Shown here: piece after piece, positions 44,913-52,743 of the stretch
Layout of the letters: each line of letters starts with the position of its first letter
How positions within the stretch are numbered: the stretch's first letter is position 1
Assembly: GCA_963677475.2 (NCBI GenBank)
Contig: CAXXQD010000015.1
Coordinates: 1-64,000 of the forward strand
Origin: JABMQB01 sp963677475
GTDB lineage: Bacteria > Bacteroidota > Bacteroidia > Bacteroidales > Prolixibacteraceae
Direction of reading: 5' to 3'
DNA: 64,000 bases
The notes under the pieces: generated by a model
Told to the model about the DNA's origin: nothing
The model's database searches: none
What the model saw: only the letters and a program-made list of their open reading frames with translations
Position numbers and translations under genes: made by a program

Positions 44913-44959
44913 ATTGGCAAAGCATAAAGTGTGTTAAAAAATTAAGGAAAGGGCAAAGG

Positions 44960-45412
44960 CTATTTGTTGAGTTTAACGCGTACTGCAGTTGGCCCTTTTT
45001 GTCCCATTTCAACTTCAAAGGTAACAGCATTACCTTCTTTAATTTCATCAATAACGTTATTGATATGAACGAAAACACTTTCTTTTGTTTCCATATCACG
45101 AATAAACCCATATCCTTTTGAGTCATTAAAAAAGGCAACTACACCTTTTCTTATGGGGTCAGCATCCGGTTCATCTTCCGAACGGGCAACGCCAATTGAA
45201 ATATCTTCGAGTTTGATATCTTTTTTCTTGGTTGGATCAGGAGGAGTATCTGAAATCATTCCATTTTCATCTACATAAGCGATCATGTCATCTAAACCGC
45301 CACTTTTTTCACCTTCTTTTCTAGCAAGTCTTCTTTTTTCTTTTTCTTTTCTTTTTTTCTCTTTTTTGTTTCTTACTTCTTTTTTATTAAAAGTTTCTTG
45401 TGATCTACCCAT
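44960..45412 (-). CDS. Cold-shock domain protein with basic N-terminal extension
   Basis: A 150-residue RNA-binding protein. Residues 1-40 are a highly charged Lys/Arg/Glu helix (KKEKKRKEKEKRR), 41-85 an acidic linker, and 87-150 a cold-shock domain with RNP1 KGYGFIRD and RNP2 VFVHI. The long basic extension is a Bacteroidota variant of CspA-type proteins and may add RNA or ribosome contacts. A -7 element TACTTTTG (45481-45474 on the minus strand) would give a 55-base leader. Confidence 0.9.
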   Translation of the reverse strand: MGRSQETFNKKEVRNKKEKKRKEKEKRRLARKEGEKSGGLDDMIAYVDENGMISDTPPDPTKKKDIKLEDISIGVARSEDEPDADPIRKGVVAFFNDSKGYGFIRDMETKESVFVHINNVIDEIKEGNAVTFEVEMGQKGPTAVRVKLNK

Positions 45413-45473
45413 AAAATAATATTGCTTTTTTAATTTATTGTGTTAATATAATCTTTTGTTTTCTAAGTTCCAA

Positions 45474-45481
45474 CAAAAGTA
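45474..45481 (-). promoter_or_regulatory. Probable -7 element for the cold-shock gene
   Basis: TACTTTTG on the minus strand, an exact TAnnTTTG, about 60 bases from the ATG. The -33 box is not convincing. Confidence 0.4.
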
Positions 45482-45717
45482 TTTTTTACAACTTCATGAC
45501 CATGCATTAAATTGCACACTCAAAATAGATTTGTTGGTAAAAAAATAAAAATGGGATCTAAAAAGTCGGGCCGAAATGAACTAATCCTGAGGAATAAATT
45601 AGTGGACTAAAGCACAAATTCTCAAATCTGAATTTTGCCAAAGGTACACTTTTATTCTTTGAGAATTACGATCAATTACTTTTTTCATAGGAATTCTTTA
45701 GAAACCACATTTTAAAA

Positions 45718-45725
45718 TACCTTTG
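45718..45725 (+). promoter_or_regulatory. Probable -7 element for the HI0933-type flavoprotein
   Basis: TACCTTTG, an exact TAnnTTTG, ends seven bases before the ATG at 45732, so the message would be almost leaderless. The 300-base gap before it shows nothing else. Confidence 0.4.
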
Positions 45726-45731
45726 TGGCAA

Positions 45732-46977
45732 ATGAACAAAGCAGATGTATTAGTAATTGGTGGTGGTCCTGCCGGATTGATCGCAGCAGGAAGGGCTGCA
45801 GAAGTAGGTTGCAAGGTAGTGCTTCTTGAAAAGATGCGCCAACCTGGCCTTAAACTCCTCATTACCGGAAAAGGAAGGTGCAACATTACAAACGATGCAA
45901 GTCCATCTGAATTTGTCAGACACGTTTACCCCAATGGGCGGTTTTTACGGAATGCATTTTCCGCATTTTACTCAAAGGATATAATTGCCCTTCTTAAAAA
46001 GTATGATGTTGAAGCATCTGATTTTAGAAAGAGGGGGAAGGTATTTCCCGGCATCGAACAGTGCTGCCGATGTATTGGATGCACTGCTGAGATGGGTAAA
46101 AGACCTTAAAGTTGAAATTTTGTGCAATCAAAAAGTGGAAATGCTTTTGGCAGAAAATGGTATAATTACAGGGATAAAGGCCAATGGAAAAGAAATCGAA
46201 GCTAAGAAGGTAATTCTTGCTACTGGTGGGAAATCGTATCCCGGAACGGGCTCAACTGGCGATGGTTACGATCTAGCAAAGGCGGTTGGGCATTCGGTTG
46301 AAAATGTTCGGCCAGCACTTGTGCCGCTCGAATCTGAAGGCGATACCGCGCAAAAGCTGCAAGGCTTAAACCTGAAAAATGTAAGGGCTGTGGTTTGGGT
46401 AAATGGCAAAAAAGCAGGGGAAGATTTTGGCGAAATGATATTCACCCATTTTGGGCTTTCAGGTCCGATTATCCTAACCCTAAGCCGAATTGTGGTCGAT
46501 GAGCTTCAAAAAAGCAATAAAGTGGAAATTAGCATTGACTTAAAGCCTGCCCTTGACGAACAAAAGCTTGATAGAAGGTTGCTGCGTGACCTTAACGAGC
46601 ATGGGAAAAAAAGGGTTGGCAATATTTTTAAAAACTGGCTGCCATCTTCCATGATCCCGGTTTTTATTGAGCTCACAGGCATTAATCCTGATAAAGAATG
46701 CCATCAGGTATCTTCAAAAGAGAGAAAAAAAATTAAGTACTTGCTGAAAAACCTAAAGTTTAATATTACCAAAAACAGATCGTTTAAAGAGGCAATTATT
46801 ACTGCAGGTGGCATTCCTACTATTGAAATTTCTCCAAAGACCATGGAGTCGAAATTAGTGAAGGGTTTGTATTTTGCAGGTGAGCTGATCGACCTGGATG
46901 CTGAAACCGGTGGTTATAACCTTCAGATTGCCTATTCAACTGGATGGTTGGCTGGCAATTCTTGCAGAGATAATTGA
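45732..46977 (+). CDS. HI0933/BaiN-type FAD-dependent oxidoreductase, frameshifted
   Basis: A flavoprotein of the HI0933 family. The first frame (45732-46109) starts with the FAD motif VLVIGGGPAGLIAAGRAAE and has GKGRCNITND; the second (to 46977) has RYFPASNSAADVLDALLRWV, ILATGGKSYPGTGSTGDGY, FTHFGLSGP and a C-terminal AGELIDLDAETGGYNLQIA. The family motif RGR-[VY]-FP-x-S spans the junction at 46033-46049; one extra G in the GGGGG run (46033-46037) or one extra C in CCC (46047-46049) would explain it. Restored length is about 414 residues, normal for the family. Function of these proteins is not firmly known. Confidence 0.88.
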
Positions 46978-46984
46978 ATATAAG

Positions 46985-47014
46985 GATGTCATCTTCCTAA
47001 AAAAAGATGACATC
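46985..47014. terminator. Hairpin between convergent genes
   Basis: GATGTCATCTT-CCTAAAAA-AAGATGACATC, perfect 11-base arms, 8 bases after the flavoprotein stop and 8 before the YwbE stop. No T-run on either strand, so termination is uncertain though the position suits it. Confidence 0.45.
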
Positions 47015-47021
47015 ATTAATT

Positions 47022-47231
47022 CTAATCCAATACACTCTTTACACGGCCAACTTCGCCCGTGTCAATCATTACTTTTATGCCGTGAGGGTGGCTTGCCGAT
47101 TTTGTTAAAATCCTTTTCACCCTGCCTTCGGTCAATTCGCCTGTCCGCTGGTGTTGTTTTTTAACCATCGAAACATAGTAACCGACCTTGATGTTCCGTA
47201 GCTTTCTTCCGTCTGAAGTATTATTTTCCAT
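47022..47231 (-). CDS. YwbE family protein
   Basis: A 69-residue protein with the compact YwbE (DUF2196) signature: VSMVKKQHQRTGELTEGRVKRIL and SHPHGIKVMIDTGEVGRV. It is one small beta-rich domain with no known function. It follows rlmF by 29 bases on the same strand and may be cotranscribed. Confidence 0.85.
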   Translation of the reverse strand: MENNTSDGRKLRNIKVGYYVSMVKKQHQRTGELTEGRVKRILTKSASHPHGIKVMIDTGEVGRVKSVLD

Positions 47232-47260
47232 CGTTTATCTTTTATTGAAATTGAAGAGCC

Positions 47261-48220
47261 TTATTTCCATCGTTTCCCTTTCCATTCTTGCTGCTTTTCT
47301 TCCGAAAAAAATGTCCATGCGACTATTCTGCTGTTTTTATTTCCATGCTGCATTTGAATGGTTTCAACCTGATATGCATCGCTCCTTTTTAATGCCTCAT
47401 AAATGCCAGGCAATGAATGCTTTTTTGATACCAACGTAGAGAACCACAAACAGGAAAATGCGAATTTTTTGCTTTGGCGTATCGTATTTTTTATAAAAGC
47501 TTCTTCGCCTCCTTTGCACCATAACTCATTGCTTTGCCCTCCAAAATTTAATGACTTATTAGGCTTTTTATGAGTACTTAAATTACGTGTTTTTTTGATT
47601 GCAACCCGCTGAGCTTCTTCCTTTGAAGAATGAAATGGAGGATTACATATGCTTAAGTCAAATTGCTCATTCTTTTTAATGATGCCATAAAAAATATCGT
47701 TTGGGTTTTTCTGCAGGCGGCATTCTACCATATTCTTTAGCGACTGATTTGAGCCTATTGTATTACCTGCTGCCTTTAATGCAATTGGGTCAATATCGGA
47801 ACCTATAAAAGACCAACCATATTCCTTGTTTCCGATAATCGGATAGACACAATTTGCCCCAACACCAATGTCAAGGCATCGAACGGATGAGCCTTTGGGG
47901 ATTTCTCCATCTTTCCCTAATAAATCAGCCATATAATGAATATAATCTGCCCTTCCCGGAATTGGAGGGCATAAATAGTTTTCAGGAATGTTCCATTTCT
48001 TAATTCCATAATAGTGCTTTAGCAAAGCTTTGTTGAGCATTAAAACGGCCTTTGGATTTGAAAAGTCAATGGATTCGTCCCCGTATTTATTTTCATGGAC
48101 AAACCTGCTTAATTCGGGCGAACTCTTTGTTAATTCCTTAAAATTATATCGTTCACGATGCCTATTTCTGGGGTGTAATCCTGGTTTTGTTGTGGGATGT
48201 GTTTTTTTGTTGTGATGCAT
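47261..48220 (-). CDS. rlmF: 23S rRNA (adenine(1618)-N6)-methyltransferase
   Basis: Methylates A1618 of 23S rRNA with S-adenosylmethionine. The 319 residues have the basic start HPRNRHRERYNF, the SAM-binding CLDIGVGANCVYPIIG (near 115) and DLSICNPPFHSSKEEA with the NPPF catalytic motif (near 190). The ATG at 48220 is used; a TTG nine bases upstream is in frame. It is divergent from the DUF1456 gene. Confidence 0.93.
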   Translation of the reverse strand: MHHNKKTHPTTKPGLHPRNRHRERYNFKELTKSSPELSRFVHENKYGDESIDFSNPKAVLMLNKALLKHYYGIKKWNIPENYLCPPIPGRADYIHYMADLLGKDGEIPKGSSVRCLDIGVGANCVYPIIGNKEYGWSFIGSDIDPIALKAAGNTIGSNQSLKNMVECRLQKNPNDIFYGIIKKNEQFDLSICNPPFHSSKEEAQRVAIKKTRNLSTHKKPNKSLNFGGQSNELWCKGGEEAFIKNTIRQSKKFAFSCLWFSTLVSKKHSLPGIYEALKRSDAYQVETIQMQHGNKNSRIVAWTFFSEEKQQEWKGKRWK

Positions 48221-48345
48221 CTGTTTCAATTCAAATTTGGCATGTGCCTGGGTAAATTTAATTTTTTATCGGAAAGTGGAAAAAGAAATGATAATATAAT
48301 TCTTTAACAAGGCATTTATGTACCTTGCAGCACATAAATAAGTCA

Positions 48346-48615
48346 ATGGCACTATCAAATAACGATATAATTAAAAAACTCAGGGTAGCATTAAAGCTGA
48401 GGGACGATGATATTATTGAAATCCTGAAGCTTGCAGGGTACACCATTTCTAAAAGCGAGTTGGGCGCATTTTTCAGGAAAGATACCCACCCTAAATACAT
48501 GGTTTTAAAAGACCAGATTCTAAGGAATTTCTTGAACGGACTAATAATTTATAATCGTGGTCCACAAGATGAACCTCTAGTTGATACTAAAAGAAAACCA
48601 ACACCTAACAATTAA
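48346..48615 (+). CDS. DUF1456 family protein, single-domain form
   Basis: An 89-residue protein with one DUF1456 domain: MALSNNDIIKKLRVALKLRDDDIIEIL and GYTISKSELGAFFRKDTHPKY. E. coli YehS (about 156 residues) has two such repeats; this one has only the first and a short basic tail. Function unknown. The ATG at 48346 replaces an upstream TTG. The 3' end overlaps the convergent pseudouridine synthase gene by 11 bases. Confidence 0.82.
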   Translation: MALSNNDIIKKLRVALKLRDDDIIEILKLAGYTISKSELGAFFRKDTHPKYMVLKDQILRNFLNGLIIYNRGPQDEPLVDTKRKPTPNN

Positions 48616-49504
48616 TTTCTTCAAAGTGATGATCGGGAAATATTTTTTGGAACTTTTTAGGTATAACTGCGCTTACCTGTATTTTTTCTTTGGTGAATGG
48701 ATGAGTAAATGAAAGAGAACTGGCATGCAAGTAAAGCCCTTTCCCTTTAAGCATCAATCCTTCAATTCCATAAACCGCATCACCAAGTATTGGATTTCCT
48801 AAGTCTTTCATATGTTTTCGAAGTTGGTGCTTTCTGCCTGTTTGCGGTGACAACTCAAGCAGGTTAAGGTAAGTAAACCTTGGCGAAGCAACAGATTGAA
48901 GTTTTCGATATATTGTTATAGCTTCTTTGCCATCTACATTTGATTCAATTCTGCCGCTATCTTTCATTTCACCGATGGCAATTGCATGGTAAATTTTCAC
49001 GGTTTTTCGTTCTTCAAAAAGTTTGTTTAATAGAATGACAGATTGTGCGGTTTTGCCCACTAAAATTACACCGCTTGTCGGGTAATCGAGGCGGTGAATA
49101 GCTTGTGCCCTGGGTAATGCGTCTTTTTGACTACTGGGTTTCAGATTTGAAGCAAAGGCATTTTCAAGGATCCATTTTTTATTTCCACTCACTTCAATTC
49201 CCGGTGGTTTATTAACAAGCGCCAAAAAACCGTCTTCGAATAAAACCTCAATTTTCAGGTCTATTTTTGGAAATTTTTTAGTGGTTTCTTCCTGAAATAA
49301 TTCAATGGTTTCTCCTCCTTTAATATAATCAGATGAATAAGCAGTTTTACCATTTACCTTTACCAATCCTTTCGCGATAGCTTTCTTCATGCCTTTTCGC
49401 GAAGGTATTGAATAAAAAATTCCAGGGGTATAATCTGACAACCTACTTTTATCAACTAATTCAGGAACATGATGGCTAGCGACCAAGGATAATTTATTGT
49501 TCAT
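48605..49504 (-). CDS. RluA-family pseudouridine synthase
   Basis: A 299-residue enzyme with the catalytic Asp in AIHRLDYPTSGVILVGKT (near residue 135), LVNKPPGIEVSGN upstream and LSPQTGRKHQLRKHMKDLGNPILGD downstream. The N-terminus (KGMKKAIAKGLVKVNGK) resembles an S4-like RNA-binding domain. Target (rRNA or tRNA) cannot be told. The ATG at 49504 is preferred because a -7 element TATCTTTG overlaps the alternative TTG start. Confidence 0.9.
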   Translation of the reverse strand: MNNKLSLVASHHVPELVDKSRLSDYTPGIFYSIPSRKGMKKAIAKGLVKVNGKTAYSSDYIKGGETIELFQEETTKKFPKIDLKIEVLFEDGFLALVNKPPGIEVSGNKKWILENAFASNLKPSSQKDALPRAQAIHRLDYPTSGVILVGKTAQSVILLNKLFEERKTVKIYHAIAIGEMKDSGRIESNVDGKEAITIYRKLQSVASPRFTYLNLLELSPQTGRKHQLRKHMKDLGNPILGDAVYGIEGLMLKGKGLYLHASSLSFTHPFTKEKIQVSAVIPKKFQKIFPDHHFEEINC

Positions 49505-49522
49505 AAAATTATTTTTCCTGCT

Positions 49523-49530
49523 CAAAGATA
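49523..49530 (-). promoter_or_regulatory. Probable -7 element for the pseudouridine synthase
   Basis: TATCTTTG on the minus strand, an exact TAnnTTTG, gives a transcription start about 12 bases before the ATG at 49504. Confidence 0.4.
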
Positions 49531-49563
49531 AAAAGTTATTCAGCTGAAAATATTGGGTGAGGC

Positions 49564-49597
49564 AAAAAAAGGGTGGATCAGATTTGACCCACCCTTT
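49564..49597 (-). terminator. Terminator of the lyase gene
   Basis: AAAGGGTGG (49568-49576) and CCACCCTTT (49589-49597), perfect 9-base arms with further TC/GA pairing in the loop; seven T follow on the minus strand. It lies ten bases after the stop codon of the lyase. Confidence 0.88.
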
Positions 49598-49606
49598 ATC
49601 AAGGAT

Positions 49607-51070
49607 TTATAATGAATCCCCAAAGTCTTGTTTGAACTTGGCAACCAATTTTTGGGGCCAATCAGAATTTGCTTTTAAAGTACCCATAAAGAAACGCAAT
49701 AAAGGTGGTTCATTTATCCATTCTAATCCACCTACTAATTCACGGTTATCATACAACCACTTCACACGATCAACCACAAACATTGTTTGAGAAAGTGTAA
49801 ATACCCTTCTAGGGAATGCCAAACGCAACAATTCAACGTCGGCAAGTATATCGTCACCGTTTTCATCACGAACACTTGAAATGGTACCTCTTTCCATTCC
49901 ACGGCAACCTGAAATTATAAATAAAGCTGCAGCCAGTGCCCCTGCCGGATATTCTTTTTGTGGTACGTGCGAAAGAAATCCTTTTGCATCGATATGGCAA
50001 CCCAATGCCCCTGCTGGTGTAATAACCGGGATGCCGGCAGAATCGAGGCTATTCACCGCATATTTGATGAAAGAAGGAGATTGGCTGATTACTGTATCGT
50101 CACAGGTTTCCCGTAAACCAACGGCCATGGCTTCAATTTCACGTACCGACATACCGCCATATGTAAGGAATCCTTCAAAAAGGACGAGCAGGTCACGCAT
50201 TTTTAAGTATAAATCTTCGCTGTTTGTAAGAATTGCACCTCCACGGGTCGAACTTACTTTCCTACTTGATAAATAAACCAAATCGGCATAGCCGCACATT
50301 TCATTTAAAATGTCTTTAACCTCTGCATTTTCAAATTCTTTTTCGCGTTCCTTGATCATAAATGCATTTTCGCCAATCAAACTTGCATCCAAAACCATCA
50401 TTGCGTTGTTAGCATCACAAACAGCACGCACATCGCGCATATTCTGCATTGAGAATGGTTGTCCTCCGATTAAGTTTGTAGAGGCTTCCATCCGCACAAA
50501 TGCAACCCCATCTTGTCCATATTCTTCAAAGACAGCTTTTAATTTATCGATGTCAATATTTCCTTTAAATTGTACATCACTTTTTATTTTTAAGGCTTCA
50601 TCGGTATATATTTCCAGAACTTTACCTCCATTAATCTCCATATGTTCTTTGGTTGTGGTAAAGTGGTAATTCATTGGAATTGCCTGTCCTTTTTTTATAA
50701 ATACCTGAGAAATAATATTTTCAGCGGCACGCCCCTGATGGACAGGGAGTACATAATGCTTTCCGAAAACCTCACGTGCAGCTTCTTCCATTCTGTAAAA
50801 ACTTTGTGAACCTGCATAAGCATCATCTGCTTGCAGCATTGAAGCTACCTGGTTGTCACTCATGGCATTTGTGCCCGAATCGGTAAGCATATCCATGAAG
50901 ATATCTTTCGTATTTAAAAGAAACGTGTTAAAACCTCCTTTTTCAATGGCCTCTAACCTTTCTTCAATAGGTTTTAAAAACAGTTTTTGTACTATTCTCA
51001 CTTTGTGCAATTCCACTGGAATTTCCTCTCCACTATAAAATTTTATAGCAGTTGCCTTTTGATTTGTCAT
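49607..51070 (-). CDS. Beta-eliminating lyase, tryptophanase/tyrosine phenol-lyase relative
   Basis: A 487-residue PLP enzyme of the tryptophanase family, with NTFLLNTKDIFMDMLTDSGTNAMSD, AYAGSQSFY (Tyr92), HQGRAAEN and the Schiff-base Lys in SSRK (Lys271). Substrate-discriminating positions match tyrosine phenol-lyase rather than tryptophanase: Thr138 (Thr124 in the lyase, Asp137 in tryptophanase), Arg394 in MERG (Arg381; Ile in tryptophanase) and Phe460 (Phe448; His463). Yet the PLP-contact Arg after Asp228 is Leu (DASL instead of DATR/DSAR), and the KKD block is RKV. It may therefore act on another amino acid. Databases would probably label it tryptophanase. It is a single-gene unit. Confidence 0.85.
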   Translation of the reverse strand: MTNQKATAIKFYSGEEIPVELHKVRIVQKLFLKPIEERLEAIEKGGFNTFLLNTKDIFMDMLTDSGTNAMSDNQVASMLQADDAYAGSQSFYRMEEAAREVFGKHYVLPVHQGRAAENIISQVFIKKGQAIPMNYHFTTTKEHMEINGGKVLEIYTDEALKIKSDVQFKGNIDIDKLKAVFEEYGQDGVAFVRMEASTNLIGGQPFSMQNMRDVRAVCDANNAMMVLDASLIGENAFMIKEREKEFENAEVKDILNEMCGYADLVYLSSRKVSSTRGGAILTNSEDLYLKMRDLLVLFEGFLTYGGMSVREIEAMAVGLRETCDDTVISQSPSFIKYAVNSLDSAGIPVITPAGALGCHIDAKGFLSHVPQKEYPAGALAAALFIISGCRGMERGTISSVRDENGDDILADVELLRLAFPRRVFTLSQTMFVVDRVKWLYDNRELVGGLEWINEPPLLRFFMGTLKANSDWPQKLVAKFKQDFGDSL

Positions 51071-51370
51071 TTTTTATCTTGTTTGAATTTCAATTTGTTA
51101 GTGATCTAAAGATAAAATCTTCTATATGAAATCCTAAAAAATAATGTATGATGTAAAGTAGTTTTCGGTGATTTAGAATAAGTCCTAATAAGTATAATTA
51201 ACGCTCATGGAAGCAATAAAATTGAATCATCTGAAAACACTTTTCTAGATTATTTTATTGGCTTAAAGACTCATTAGATACTGTTATTTGTTGCAATACA
51301 GATTATTAACTTTTTTTTAAATAACAACTCAAATTATGCGTAATTTGTTTTTAGCAACTAAATATAAAAA

Positions 51371-51607
51371 TTAATCGGTATGTTTTTGGATTTTCAGATA
51401 CGCTTGCTCTACTTTTTCACGTGCCCAGGGAGTTCTTCTTAAAAATTTAAGGCTTGATTTAATGCTCGGGTTTTCATTAAAACATCGAATTTTTATTTTG
51501 TGCCCTAAATGTTCCCAGCCATAAAAATCAACCAATTTGGCTACTATCTTTTCCAGGGTTATACCATGCAATGGATTGTTTGGCTGTTCGTTTTTCAAAA
51601 CATTCAT
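51371..51607 (-). CDS. VF530/DUF2132 family protein
   Basis: A 78-residue protein closely matching the VF530 pattern: NNPLHGITLEKIVAKLVDFYGWEHLG, then IRCFNENPSIKSSLKFLRRTPWAREKVE. The family is described as DNA-binding. It starts two bases after the deacylase stop codon, so the two are cotranscribed, with no obvious functional link. The 300 bases downstream to the lyase hold no recognisable feature. Confidence 0.9.
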   Translation of the reverse strand: MNVLKNEQPNNPLHGITLEKIVAKLVDFYGWEHLGHKIKIRCFNENPSIKSSLKFLRRTPWAREKVEQAYLKIQKHTD

Positions 51608-51609
51608 CC

Positions 51610-52656
51610 TTATAATTCCAGTCCTTCGAGCAGTTCTATAAATCGTTCTATTCCGGCAAAAATTTCTGATTTAAAGATATGTTCATCGGCAGTATGGGAA
51701 CGCGCTGATTTTCCAGGCCCCATTTTAACAGAAGGGTAAGGTATTACTGCTTGATCTGAAGTTGTTGGTGAACCATAACAATGAATACCAAGTGACATTG
51801 CCTTTTGTGCAAAGGGATGTTTTATGCTAATTCCGGAAGAATTGAGTTTAAACGAACGGGCCTGAACTTCTGATTCCAAAAGGTTGCTGATTATTTTAAA
51901 CACATCCATGTTGGTATAATGTTCGTTTGTACGGATATCAACCGTAAAATTACAAACATCGGGCACCACATTATGTTGGTCACCGGCATTAATCTGGGTA
52001 ACGGATATTTTTACAGGTCCCAATACTTCAGAGTTTTTATCAAAACGATAATTCCTAAGAATATCGATATCGGCAATTGCTTTATATAAAGCATTAACTC
52101 CTTCATTTCGGGCAGCATGGCCTGATTTTCCGTGTGCAGTGCAATCAAGCACTAAAAGGCCTTTTTCAGCAATTGCAACATCCATGGTAGTAGGTTCCCC
52201 AACAATGGCAAAGTCTGCTTTTGGCATATCGCCCAACACACAAACAATTCCATTCGCACCCGAAATTTCTTCTTCAGCTGTAGCTGCAAACACCAAATTA
52301 TATGGTATATCATCGCGATGGTAAAAGTGGACAAATGTTGCCAGTAAAGAAACCAATGGGCCTCCGGCATCGTTGCTCCCTAATCCGGTTAATTTATCGT
52401 CTTCTTCAATCGCCTGATATGGATCGACAGACCAGCCCTTTGCAGGCTTAACTGTATCAATGTGAGAATTTAGAAGTATTGTTGGTTTTTGTTCCGAGAA
52501 GTGTTTATTTACTGCCCAGGTATTGTGTTTTTTTATGTTGAACTGAATACCTTTTTCAATTAAAAAACGGCGCATTACTGCTGCTGCATTTTCTTCTTCC
52601 CTGCTCACTGAGGGTGTATTAATCAGTTCCTTTAAAAGTTCAATATATTCCTGCAT
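51610..52656 (-). CDS. argE: M20-family deacylase, probable N-succinyl/acetylornithine or citrulline deacylase
   Basis: A zinc peptidase-like amidase of 348 residues that removes the acyl group in arginine (or lysine) synthesis. Metal ligands are visible: ILLNSHIDTVKP (His, Asp), GSNDAGGP (Asp), the general-base Glu in AATAEEEISGANG, GEPTTMD (Asp/Glu) and the C-terminal SHTADEHI (His). The bridging Asp and the dimerisation domain around GHAARNEGVNALY are typical. Since the carbamoyltransferase is of the succinylornithine type, the substrate is probably N-succinylcitrulline; a DapE role cannot be excluded. A TTG three bases upstream is an alternative start. Confidence 0.83.
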   Translation of the reverse strand: MQEYIELLKELINTPSVSREEENAAAVMRRFLIEKGIQFNIKKHNTWAVNKHFSEQKPTILLNSHIDTVKPAKGWSVDPYQAIEEDDKLTGLGSNDAGGPLVSLLATFVHFYHRDDIPYNLVFAATAEEEISGANGIVCVLGDMPKADFAIVGEPTTMDVAIAEKGLLVLDCTAHGKSGHAARNEGVNALYKAIADIDILRNYRFDKNSEVLGPVKISVTQINAGDQHNVVPDVCNFTVDIRTNEHYTNMDVFKIISNLLESEVQARSFKLNSSGISIKHPFAQKAMSLGIHCYGSPTTSDQAVIPYPSVKMGPGKSARSHTADEHIFKSEIFAGIERFIELLEGLEL

Positions 52657-52743
52657 CAAGAATAAAATTTATTTGTGCTGCAAAATAAATAAAAAAAGTC
52701 TTAAGTATTCCTACAGGCTCTTTCACATTTAACATTGAAAACA

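Noticed and set aside
45413..45717. Small RNA or riboswitch in the 300-base gap
   Set aside because: AT-rich sequence with promoter elements at both ends only; no stable structured element was seen.
49607..51070. Plain annotation as tryptophanase
   Set aside because: Three substrate-site residues match tyrosine phenol-lyase instead, while others match neither, so a firm name is not justified.
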